Positions 27,239 through 35,707 of a stretch of DNA of 64,000 nucleotides are shown here, in pieces (the first letter of the stretch is position 1; each line of letters starts with the position of its first letter). The position numbers were made by a program, and so were the translations under genes. The notes under the pieces were generated by a model, which saw nothing but the letters and a program-made list of their open reading frames with translations, was not told the origin of the DNA and did not search any database. Source of the stretch: Bacteroidales bacterium (lineage in GTDB: Bacteria > Bacteroidota > Bacteroidia > Bacteroidales > UBA4417); assembly GCA_016707705.1 (NCBI GenBank), contig JADJHD010000015.1, forward strand, positions 108,666 to 172,665, in the 5' to 3' direction.

Positions 27239-29950
27239 TTAATCGATGATGATTTCATCTGCAAAAATAAATGAGGGGTTGCCGGCAGCATGATGCCAGG
27301 CGGGGAGTGGTCCGGGATTGACAGCAATAAATTTGAGATATTGGGTTTTGAATGGCTTTCCACTGCTCATGAAAGTGTGAATAATAAGCTTCTGATCCTG
27401 TTGGGGAATATCCTGTTTGATTGTCTGTTGGAGAGTGTAGTTGATTCCATCGATTGAAGTCATTATTCTCACTTCCTTTGGCAGAAGTATCCATGAATAG
27501 GAGCTCTGCAGGAAGTTGCAGGAAACTGAATTTACATCTGTGATTTTGCCGAAGTCCAGTTCTATATCCAGATCTGTGCCTTGAAACCCCTGCCATTTAC
27601 CATCGGAAAAGCTTCCCGATCCTCTTTGTCCATCCACCAATCCCTGCTCGCCACCCGCAGCATAGGCCGGATTGTAGGGACTATACTTGCTGTTCAATTT
27701 TCTGAAGTGACCAATACCCTTGTGCATCAGGATAGCCTTTTCAGAAACCTTGCCAATTGCATTGTTTTCCAAAACGCAGGCCTTGATAATTGCATGTCCT
27801 TCAATTATTAGAGGTGCGGAATAGACTTCTGAGGTTAAGGAAGGCTCACTTCCATCGAGTGTATATATGATCTTTTTGTCGTTAAATACAGTTCTCAGTT
27901 TTACAGACCTCTTTCCATCAGTTACTTCAGGCAAAGGCTCTATAAACACCTTCTTGTCAGCATCTTCAATTTGCTGGGCAAGCTTATTGTAGTCATTCAG
28001 GTTTTTATCAAGCCACCAACTGCGATTTTCCAGATTCCAAAGCCGGATGTATTCCTTTTTAATACTGTACAACTGGGTAACCAGTTCCGAAAGAGCCAGT
28101 CTGGCCTTTGTGATATCCTTTGCATCAGCTGTTTGATAAGCCTTGTACAACAGCACCCTTGCGCTGTTTTTCCTGGTGTTGAAAATCACTCTCTGCAATG
28201 CAAGCTGGGCACCATCAACCATTGCTTTTTCATTACCGTTTGCCGGACAAAGCTGTTCCAGGTTCCAGGAAATCTCTTTGCATTCCCTCTGGATTTCCAC
28301 AGCATTTTTTATGACTGCATCAGAAGTATTTTCGGGGTAGAATTCGGTGATATCCTGCCAGAACGATCCTTCTCCTAATAGTCCTTTCATGTTTCTGAAT
28401 CTGAGACTGTCAATCTGAATCAGTTGTTTTGTAACGCCTGCTTTTTCGAAAAATAAAGCATCAAAGTAAGCATTGAATTTTTTCAGATTCTGATTCCGCT
28501 CGGCATTTGCAGCATCTCCGCTTAGAGGTGAGGCCGGACTCCAGGAACATTCAGCCCCCCATACCAGTCCATGCCAGTTGTAATTGAAAAGATTGTGTCC
28601 GTTATCATCCCAGGCGGTATTCATCATACCCATTGCACCCAGTTTGGCTCCATCGCGCACATAGTTGTTTATGTTAACAGCTGCATTGGTGATTGCAGGC
28701 CAAATCTCACCCCAGCACCCCACTCCGGGAGCAATCATAAAATCGAAACCAGTCTTTTGGAAGGGAAGAATTGCATTATCAAAGCTTTCTTCTGCTCCAT
28801 AACCCCAGGAAAGGATAATAAGGTCTTTGGGCAGCCGGGCTATTATTTCAGGATTGTTAACTGCGATATCACCCCACATCATTACTCTTTTACCATAGGG
28901 TTTGAGGAGTTCATTGATGCGGTTGATATGGTATGCATAGATTCCGCCTGTGCCGATGCTGTCGGCCATAGCCTTACTCTTTCCTTCACCCAGTCCTTGA
29001 GTTTCATCACAATTAATATTGAAAAAGGGACTCTTGTAGGCAGGAACAATCTCTGAATAAATATCACTCAGAAATTGGTAGGTTGCTTCATCAGTAGGAT
29101 TGAGAATATTTCCGCTCTCCCTGAGGTTGGCAAAAAATGGATTGCCAAGTATCTTTTCCATATGTCCGAACGACTGGAAATTCCCAACTACATCCATATG
29201 GTATTTTGCAGCAAAATCAGTGAGGTCTTTGATTTCTGCTGCAGTGAATGTTCCCGGAGGGGCGATGTCAGGATATCTGTCGAGGCGGAATGTATGTTCG
29301 GTATAAAGAGTAAAATAGTTCTGCTTGTACTCTGCCATTTTCAGGATGCATTTCTTGACGAAATCTACCGTAGGAATAGGTCCCCGGCTGATATCGTCCA
29401 TCCATCCCCTGTAGCGGAGTGATGGCCAGTCGGTGATCGTGAGGCATGGAATGGAATTTCCGGTTCTGTTGGCACGGATAAGTTGCTTCAGCGTCTGTAC
29501 ACCATAAAACAAGCCTGTTTCTGAATAAGCCAGGATATATATCTTGCCGGATTCCACCTTAAGCAGATAGCCTTCTTCCTTCTGGGCTTCAGGCAGGCTT
29601 GACAGTGCTTCCTTTTCTATGGCTGAAATCTTACTGTTTCCGCTATTCAATAAGATCAGCTGGACTGAATTGCCGGATGCCTTTTTTGAGGTGGCTGGTA
29701 CGAAACCTAAGTCTGTTTTGATTTCATCCGATAGCTGCTGAAGGCTGAATTTGGTTTCTGAACTCGTGGATTCGTTGGCTATCAATATCAAACCTGCATC
29801 AATCGTAAACGATCCGGATCCAATTTGTGTTTGCCTGGGCGTTGGAATCAGTTTTAAAGGAGTCTGAGCATTCAGGTGGTAGCCTATTGCGCAGAACAGA
29901 ACTATACTTAAAATGCTGCGATTCAAATCCATCTTTAAAAAGGTAGACAT
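27239..29950 (-). CDS. GH20 beta-N-acetylhexosaminidase with C-terminal chitobiase-like and discoidin-like domains
   Basis: 903 residues (or 897 from the second Met at 29932). Signal peptide ending L-N-A-Q. Then the GH20b domain (K-L-I-P-T-P-R-Q, A-Y-S-E-T-G-L-F-Y-G-V-Q-T-L), and the GH20 barrel starting L-R-Y-R-G-W-M-D-D-I-S-R-G with the catalytic Asp-Glu pair in N-I-N-C-D-E-T. After a long helical region come a chitobiase C-type Ig domain (I-I-Y-T-L-D-G-S-E-P) and an F5/8-type (discoidin-like) domain ending I-F-A-D-E-I. It removes terminal beta-linked GlcNAc or GalNAc from glycans outside the cytoplasm. Part of the fucosidase-hexosaminidase-mannosidase unit. Confidence 0.95.
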   Translation of the reverse strand: MSTFLKMDLNRSILSIVLFCAIGYHLNAQTPLKLIPTPRQTQIGSGSFTIDAGLILIANESTSSETKFSLQQLSDEIKTDLGFVPATSKKASGNSVQLILLNSGNSKISAIEKEALSSLPEAQKEEGYLLKVESGKIYILAYSETGLFYGVQTLKQLIRANRTGNSIPCLTITDWPSLRYRGWMDDISRGPIPTVDFVKKCILKMAEYKQNYFTLYTEHTFRLDRYPDIAPPGTFTAAEIKDLTDFAAKYHMDVVGNFQSFGHMEKILGNPFFANLRESGNILNPTDEATYQFLSDIYSEIVPAYKSPFFNINCDETQGLGEGKSKAMADSIGTGGIYAYHINRINELLKPYGKRVMMWGDIAVNNPEIIARLPKDLIILSWGYGAEESFDNAILPFQKTGFDFMIAPGVGCWGEIWPAITNAAVNINNYVRDGAKLGAMGMMNTAWDDNGHNLFNYNWHGLVWGAECSWSPASPLSGDAANAERNQNLKKFNAYFDALFFEKAGVTKQLIQIDSLRFRNMKGLLGEGSFWQDITEFYPENTSDAVIKNAVEIQRECKEISWNLEQLCPANGNEKAMVDGAQLALQRVIFNTRKNSARVLLYKAYQTADAKDITKARLALSELVTQLYSIKKEYIRLWNLENRSWWLDKNLNDYNKLAQQIEDADKKVFIEPLPEVTDGKRSVKLRTVFNDKKIIYTLDGSEPSLTSEVYSAPLIIEGHAIIKACVLENNAIGKVSEKAILMHKGIGHFRKLNSKYSPYNPAYAAGGEQGLVDGQRGSGSFSDGKWQGFQGTDLDIELDFGKITDVNSVSCNFLQSSYSWILLPKEVRIMTSIDGINYTLQQTIKQDIPQQDQKLIIHTFMSSGKPFKTQYLKFIAVNPGPLPAWHHAAGNPSFIFADEIIID

Positions 29951-30113
29951 ATTTTTAGGTTTGAAGTTTATTCAGGTTCTTTATGGAAAGACTAAGCTGA
30001 TTTGAAAGTTGCAAAAACTGCTGGTCCCGGATACTTTCGTATTTTGAGGGGAAATATCATTGCATTTATCCTGATTCAATCCACTAAAGTTAATGGATCA
30101 ATAGAACTTAGGC

Positions 30114-32192
30114 TTAATCCACCTCTATTTCATCCACAAAAATCCAGGCTTTTCCACCGGCGCCGGGATGCCCTTCCGGACAAGTGCCCCTGTTTTTGGC
30201 GGTAAATCTTACATAGCGGGCATTTACTTCGGGGAATACATCGGAGAAATGCTTCACAGCATCCGCAGATTTCCACATGGCGGGATTGAATTTCTTGCTG
30301 AGCAGAGGTTTGTACTCCTTTCCATCAGTTGAATATTCAATTTTGATGTCAACCGGTTCAAAGATCCAGGATTTGTTGCTCACCAGATAACCAAAGCTGG
30401 CAGAGTGGATGGCTGTTTTCTTGCCAAAATCAAGTGTAGCCTGAAAGTCCTTGCCTTCAAATCCCAGCCACTTGCCATCGGAAAATTTCAGACTTCCCTT
30501 TGCAGCATCAGTAAGACTTACAGCTCCGGCAGCCTTGTATTTTTCAGATGGTTCATTTGTTAGGGTAACACTCCTGCCAAATGATAAGGGCAGTGCGATT
30601 TGGTTGACCTCACCAAGCTTTCTCCCACCATAGAACATGATTGCGCTGAAATTAACCGGTAGCTTTGCCAAAACAGGCTTGGACAATATGGAAGACTTGT
30701 CAGTTGGAGCAGTTCCATCCAGTGTGTAGTAAATCGCAATTTTAGGATCTTTTACCTCAGAAATTAGCTTGATTTCAACCTTATCTGCAGGAGCATCATA
30801 CCTGTATGAAAACTCAGGAGTATCAAGTACCTGTGGAGCCCCCTTGATATCCAGCACTATTACGGAATTGATGGAGTCGACCGGAACAGCAGGAAGTGTT
30901 ATTTCGATGCCACCGCTCTTTTTTGTGATTGTTAGCGGGGTTTCTTTGGGGTCGTTCAGGATAAAAGCCCTGACAGGCTCATTGATGAGGTTCGTTACAG
31001 TTAATTTGTTGTTTTTGGGCCAGTCGAAAATATGCAGATAAAGTCGGGTGCCGTCTGCAGTTGCCTTTTGGGTGCATTTACCCCATTTGGCACTTTTGAA
31101 TGGACTTGACTGTGTTCCATAAATTGAAGCTCCGTTTGCTTTCATCCATTTGCCGATTACCTGCAAGCGTTCAATGCTTTGCGGAGGAATCACTCCTTCG
31201 GCAGTGGGACCGACATTGAGGAGGTAATTTCCTCCTTTTGAAGCTATATCTACCAAATTATAGATCAGGTCTTTATTCGATTTCCAGTTATTATCGAATT
31301 TATTGAATCCCCAATGATCATTTAGGGTCATGCAGGATTCCCAGTCTTTACCGGGTAATCCATTTTCAGGAATTTCCTGCTCAGGAGTGCCAAAATCACC
31401 AAGTGCTTCTTCATTGGTTGATAATCCTGCCATTCCATCGCGGTATACATCGATGCGGTTATTAATGATTATATCCGGATCGATTTGCCTTATATAATCA
31501 TAGAGCTGCTTTGCATATTCATGACTCCATGTGCTTTCCCATTCTCCGTCAAACCACAGAACTGAAATATCGCCGTAATTGGTGATTATCTCTTTTACTT
31601 CTCCTTTCAGGTATTCGAGATACCGCTTGAAATCGGCACTGTCGGATGAACGGGTAGTTTCCCAATCCCTGCGTGGAAGGTAATCAGGGTGATGCCAGTC
31701 CATAATGGAATGATACCAGCAAATTCGCATATCATATTTCCGGCATGCATCAGAGAGTTCCTTTAAAATATCCCGGCTGAAGGGTGTGCTCATCACATCA
31801 AAGTCTGTGTATTTTGAATCGAAGAGGCAGAAACCGTCGTGATGCTTCGATGTGAGAACCATATACTTCATCCCTGCATCCTTTGCAGTTTTAACCCATT
31901 CTTCAGCATTGAATTTAACAGGATTGAATTTGGCAACCAATTGATTGTATTCATCAAGTGGAATCTGGGCTGTTGTCCGGATCCATTCTGCATGATCCGT
32001 TGAGCCTTTCCATTCTCCTGCGGGAATTGAATAGAGTCCCCAGTGAATAAACATTCCAAACCGGGCTTCCCGCCACCATTTCATATGGTCATCCTGCTTG
32101 TTGCCCACTGTTTGGGTTTCCTGAGCCTGTGCTGCAACAAATGAGAGCAGGCAGATAAGAATTGATATGCGTCTGATGGTCATTGTTCTCAT
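30114..32192 (-). CDS. GH29 alpha-L-fucosidase with C-terminal discoidin-like domain
   Basis: 692 residues from the M-R-T-M-T-I-R-R start (starts at 32285, 32210 and 32183 are also in frame; this one leaves a normal signal peptide ending A-A-Q-A-Q). The GH29 barrel begins W-W-R-E-A-R-F-G-M-F-I-H-W-G-L-Y-S-I-P and has S-K-H-H-D-G-F-C-L-F and the nucleophile Asp in V-L-W-F-D-G-E-W. The C-terminal part has a chitobiase-like Ig domain (I-Y-Y-T-L-D-G-T-A-P-T) and an F5/8-like domain (F-S-D-G-K-W-L-G-F-E-G) closely matching those of the neighbouring hexosaminidase. It releases alpha-L-fucose from glycans. First gene of the glycoside hydrolase unit; 163 bases separate it from the hexosaminidase. Confidence 0.95.
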   Translation of the reverse strand: MRTMTIRRISILICLLSFVAAQAQETQTVGNKQDDHMKWWREARFGMFIHWGLYSIPAGEWKGSTDHAEWIRTTAQIPLDEYNQLVAKFNPVKFNAEEWVKTAKDAGMKYMVLTSKHHDGFCLFDSKYTDFDVMSTPFSRDILKELSDACRKYDMRICWYHSIMDWHHPDYLPRRDWETTRSSDSADFKRYLEYLKGEVKEIITNYGDISVLWFDGEWESTWSHEYAKQLYDYIRQIDPDIIINNRIDVYRDGMAGLSTNEEALGDFGTPEQEIPENGLPGKDWESCMTLNDHWGFNKFDNNWKSNKDLIYNLVDIASKGGNYLLNVGPTAEGVIPPQSIERLQVIGKWMKANGASIYGTQSSPFKSAKWGKCTQKATADGTRLYLHIFDWPKNNKLTVTNLINEPVRAFILNDPKETPLTITKKSGGIEITLPAVPVDSINSVIVLDIKGAPQVLDTPEFSYRYDAPADKVEIKLISEVKDPKIAIYYTLDGTAPTDKSSILSKPVLAKLPVNFSAIMFYGGRKLGEVNQIALPLSFGRSVTLTNEPSEKYKAAGAVSLTDAAKGSLKFSDGKWLGFEGKDFQATLDFGKKTAIHSASFGYLVSNKSWIFEPVDIKIEYSTDGKEYKPLLSKKFNPAMWKSADAVKHFSDVFPEVNARYVRFTAKNRGTCPEGHPGAGGKAWIFVDEIEVD

Positions 32193-32210
32193 AGTCAATG
32201 GAATTTTCAT

Positions 32211-32534
32211 ATGGATGTGGGAATATTTGCTGTTTTTAAATGGCTGATGGAAAGGATGCCGGTTTCTATTTTGCAGTGGTATCAAACTAAATCATCCGCA
32301 AATTGTTATCTTTGTATTCTAATCTTCTTGGATTTTCCAGGATCGGCCTACCGGACTTTGTTAAAATTTTTTCAAAGTTATGAAAAGCCTTTTCTTTGTG
32401 CAAGGCGAGGTACAGGCAATATTTACAATCCAACACTCTTTTTACTGCATGATCCAAAAACCGCTTGCTTACTCAATGAGTACCCAATCTTACGGAATTA
32501 TTTTCTTTAATCTGCAGTAGTCAAAAACATTAAA
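32211..32534. other. Intergenic stretch between the fucosidase and the desaturase
   Basis: About 320 bases between divergent genes. It holds one exact plus-strand -7 element (32307-32314). No exact minus-strand TAnnTTTG was found for the fucosidase. An open frame here (32211-32510, plus) has no recognisable features and was not called. Confidence 0.4.
32307..32314 (+). promoter_or_regulatory. -7 element (TATCTTTG) upstream of the desaturase
   Basis: Exact TAnnTTTG on the plus strand. It is 220 bases from the start codon, so the leader would be long; a closer unrecognised promoter is possible. Confidence 0.4.
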
Positions 32535-33536
32535 ATGTCAAATCAGAACTCATCCAATATGCGTCAGGATCTTCCCTGGACCCAGGTGATAACCAAGTAT
32601 AAGAATCCAAGCAAATTAAGGAGCTGGTGGCAAATAGCCAATACCTTGATTCCTTATGTGATTCTGTGGATACTCATGGTTGAATCTATTTCCTATTCCT
32701 ACTGGATTACACTGCTGCTTTCTATTCCCGCGGCTGGATTGCTGGTCAGGCTTTTTATCATTTTTCACGATTGCGGACATGGAGCCTTTTTTACTTCCAC
32801 ACGCCTCAGTAAAGCCGTAGGTTATGTTCTTGGAGTTCTTGCATTCACTCCTTACCAGCGTTGGCATCACGCCCATTCAATCCACCACAGGACAGCTGGA
32901 AACCTCGATAAGCGAGGCGTGGGAGATGTCTGGACTTTAACCGTGAATGAATACAAGGCTCTTTCCTCCCAGAAAAAGCTGATGTACAGGATTTACAGGA
33001 ATCCGTTCGTAATGTTTGGACTGGGTGCAGCGTTGATGTTCTTCTTTAATAACCGTTTTACCCGCAAGAGCTTCACACCTGAAGAAAAACGAAGCGTTTA
33101 CTATGCCAATCTTGGAATACTGGTTCTGGCAACAGTTCTCTGCCTCACCATAGGCTGGAAAGCCTATCTGCTGATTCAGGTTCCTGTTATGTATTTTGCA
33201 TCGGTTGCCGGGGTATACATGTTCTATGTTCAGCATCAATTTGACGATATGGTTTGGTATGGAGAAAAGGATTGGGATTTCAAAACCACTGCTCTTCAAG
33301 GTAGTTCATTCTTTAAATTACCAGCCATTCTTCAATGGTTCACCGGGAATATCGGATTCCACCATATTCACCATTTGAGCTTCAAGGTTCCTAATTACTA
33401 TCTTGAGAAATGCCATAGGGAATCCTCAACTTTCTACAACATCAAGCCAATTACTTTCTTCCAGAGTTTCAGGACTTTGAAGCTTCGACTATGGAATGAA
33501 GAAACAGGCAAGCTGGTAGGTTTTAAAAGTATCTGA
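32535..33536 (+). CDS. Membrane fatty acid desaturase (DesA-like acyl desaturase)
   Basis: 333 residues with four to six membrane helices and the three histidine boxes of the membrane desaturase family: H78-D-C-G-H82, H114-S-I-H117-H118 and H276-H-I-H279-H280. These bind the di-iron centre that inserts a double bond into fatty acyl chains, using oxygen and an electron donor. The P-W-T-Q-V-I-T start and W-H-H-A-H-S-I-H-H-R-T-A-G-N-L context match the omega-6/delta-12-like bacterial branch. Oxygen dependence implies the organism meets oxygen at least at low levels. Single-gene unit; no electron-donor gene is adjacent. Confidence 0.93.
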   Translation: MSNQNSSNMRQDLPWTQVITKYKNPSKLRSWWQIANTLIPYVILWILMVESISYSYWITLLLSIPAAGLLVRLFIIFHDCGHGAFFTSTRLSKAVGYVLGVLAFTPYQRWHHAHSIHHRTAGNLDKRGVGDVWTLTVNEYKALSSQKKLMYRIYRNPFVMFGLGAALMFFFNNRFTRKSFTPEEKRSVYYANLGILVLATVLCLTIGWKAYLLIQVPVMYFASVAGVYMFYVQHQFDDMVWYGEKDWDFKTTALQGSSFFKLPAILQWFTGNIGFHHIHHLSFKVPNYYLEKCHRESSTFYNIKPITFFQSFRTLKLRLWNEETGKLVGFKSI

Positions 33537-33651
33537 CCTTCCTTAAAACTTCAGCTGCAGCGGGCATCGCTTTATTGGTTCATTTAACCTGAATTCTGGC
33601 TTACGACTGGACGCTATTTCCCTTTCCCTTCCCCAAATATTGAATTAACCT

Positions 33652-33670
33652 GCATAGTTTTCCACTATGC
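33652..33670. other. Hairpin GCATAG...CTATGC between desaturase and DUF3857 genes
   Basis: A 6-bp perfect inverted repeat with a ~7-base loop and no T-tract, so a terminator is doubtful. It could be a protein-binding palindrome. The rest of the gap (33537-33730) shows nothing recognisable beyond a weak promoter-like TTTG...TATTTCC. Confidence 0.3.
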
Positions 33671-33730
33671 GGCGTCAACCATAATCCATTTGTAGTAATT
33701 TCACGGCATTATTTCCTAAACGCAGGAACT

Positions 33731-35689
33731 ATGCGAACCATCGGTTATTTACTATTGCTTGTGATTGCCTCCTATCTTCCGGTTCAGGCGCAATCCATTT
33801 CCGAGTTAATTGCCTCTGCAGGGTCTAAAACAGATTATCCGGGGGCAGGACAACTCACCATATTCGATAGCACCCGGGTGCAGGTTGAAGAAAGCGGATT
33901 GAGTAATATTTTTACTCATCGACTTGTTAAGGTTCTTACTGCTTCAGGTGCTAAGTCGATGAATGTGATCCGGTACGACTATGATCCTCTTTCGGCATAT
34001 GTTGAAATTCAGGCTGCACTTGTTTATAAAGCTGATGGATCAATTATCAATATCAATCCAAAGGGTGTAATGGATTATCCTGCACCCGCCAGGGCTATTT
34101 ACTGGGGCTCCCGCGAAAAAATGCTTGAAGTGGGCAGGCTTGAACCCGGTGATGTGCTGGAGGTTTTCCTTTACCGCAAAGGCTTCACCTATGCTCTCCT
34201 TCAAACCGAAGGTGACGATGACCGCTATATTCCGCCCATGAAAGGTCAATTCTATGATATTGTTCCTTTCTGGAGTTCCGATCCCATAAAATTGAAGGTT
34301 TATCAGGTGGCAGTGCCGGCTAATAAACCTCTTCAGTATGAGTTTTATAATGGAGAAGCTACTTCCAAAATGATCATGAAGGATGGAATGCTGGTTTACC
34401 AGTTCTCAAAAAAAAATATTCCTGCCTGGAAGTCTGAAGCCCGTGCTGTTGACCCTTCTGATGTAGCCCCAAAGTTGCTCATTTCCAGCACTGCCGACTG
34501 GGAAGCCAAATCTCTCTGGTTCTATGGTGTGAACGAAGATTACAAAAGCTTCGAATCGACTCCTGAAATTACTGCCAAGGTCCGGGAGATCCTTAAAGGA
34601 GCCAAAACAGAACTGGACTCTGTGACTATTCTTACTCACTGGGCCGGTGATGAAATCCGCTACTCTGGTATTTCAATGGGCAAAGGCGAAGGTTTCACCC
34701 TGCACCGTGGCAGCATGAATTTCTCAGATCGTTGCGGTGTATGCAAGGATAAGGCAGGAATGCTGATTACAATGCTTCGTGCTGCTGGTTTTGAAGCTTA
34801 TCCTGCAATGACCATGGCCGGTTCAAGAATAGATAAAATCCCCGCCGATCAGTTTAATCATTGCGTTACTGTTGTGAAAAGCAAAAGGGATGGCAAATAT
34901 CATCTGCTGGATCCTACCTGGGTACCTTTTGTGCGTGAACTTTGGTCGAGCGCCGAACAACAGCAGAACTACCTGATGGGTGTTCCCGAAGGCGCTGACC
35001 TTGCCGAGACTCCTGTTTCAAATCCTCAAAACCATTACCTGAGAATTACCGGTCTTTCCTATATCGCACCTGATGGAACGCTGGAAGGAGAATATTCGGT
35101 AACAGCTGAAGGACAAACAGATGCAGCCATTCGCGGATTGTTTACAAGGGGGTATAAATCCGACTGGGAAATGCTGGTGGAAAAGGAAATTCTGAAAGTG
35201 TCCCCGCTTGCCCAACTTGTTAAGGTGACTTATGATGATCCTTATAAATATCTTTCAGGTCCAATAAATATGCACTTCAGCATCAGGATTCCTGACTATG
35301 CTACCGTTACCAGGAATGAACTGATATTTACACCCATGACGGTTACCAATTTCTTTAGAAGGGCTATGCCTCATATGGGATTTGATACCGGACTTGAGAA
35401 AAGGAATTATCCTTTCCGCGACCGGACCTCTCATACGGTTGAGATTTCAGAGAAAATCACACTCGAAAAACCTGCAACCCTGGTCTATTCACCTGCAGCC
35501 GAAGCCGCTGATGGAAGTGGAGCATCCTATAGGGGAGGGTATAAAATGGAATCCAATGAATTGGTGTTCAGTTTCTCAGCTGAGTTTCCAAAGCGAATTT
35601 ACGAAGCTGCCGACTGGAAATCATTCCGTGCAGCAGTGAAATACCAGAATCTTTTGTCAGATACACCGGTAATTGTCAAGACAAAATAA
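33731..35689 (+). CDS. DUF3857 / transglutaminase-like secreted protein, catalytic residues intact
   Basis: 652 residues with a signal peptide ending P-V-Q-A-Q. Residues ~55-220 are a DUF3857 beta domain (I-F-T-H-R-L-V-K-V-L, L-E-V-G-R-L-E-P-G-D-V-L-E-V). The middle is a transglutaminase-like core with Cys in R-C-G-V-C-K-D-K-A (C338), His in F-N-H-C-V (H377) and Asp in L-L-D-P-T-W (D394), the expected triad. A C-terminal DUF3858-like beta region follows. The DUF3857/transglutaminase pairing is common in Bacteroidota envelope proteins, with no firmly known substrate; a peptidase or cross-linking role is possible. Eighteen bases before a paralogue that has lost the triad. Confidence 0.9.
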   Translation: MRTIGYLLLLVIASYLPVQAQSISELIASAGSKTDYPGAGQLTIFDSTRVQVEESGLSNIFTHRLVKVLTASGAKSMNVIRYDYDPLSAYVEIQAALVYKADGSIININPKGVMDYPAPARAIYWGSREKMLEVGRLEPGDVLEVFLYRKGFTYALLQTEGDDDRYIPPMKGQFYDIVPFWSSDPIKLKVYQVAVPANKPLQYEFYNGEATSKMIMKDGMLVYQFSKKNIPAWKSEARAVDPSDVAPKLLISSTADWEAKSLWFYGVNEDYKSFESTPEITAKVREILKGAKTELDSVTILTHWAGDEIRYSGISMGKGEGFTLHRGSMNFSDRCGVCKDKAGMLITMLRAAGFEAYPAMTMAGSRIDKIPADQFNHCVTVVKSKRDGKYHLLDPTWVPFVRELWSSAEQQQNYLMGVPEGADLAETPVSNPQNHYLRITGLSYIAPDGTLEGEYSVTAEGQTDAAIRGLFTRGYKSDWEMLVEKEILKVSPLAQLVKVTYDDPYKYLSGPINMHFSIRIPDYATVTRNELIFTPMTVTNFFRRAMPHMGFDTGLEKRNYPFRDRTSHTVEISEKITLEKPATLVYSPAAEAADGSGASYRGGYKMESNELVFSFSAEFPKRIYEAADWKSFRAAVKYQNLLSDTPVIVKTK

Positions 35690-35707
35690 CCTGAGAACTC
35701 CAAAGCC

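Noticed and set aside
32211..32510. Plus-strand 99-residue open frame upstream of the desaturase
   Set aside because: It contains the likely promoter (32307) and its composition is not protein-like.
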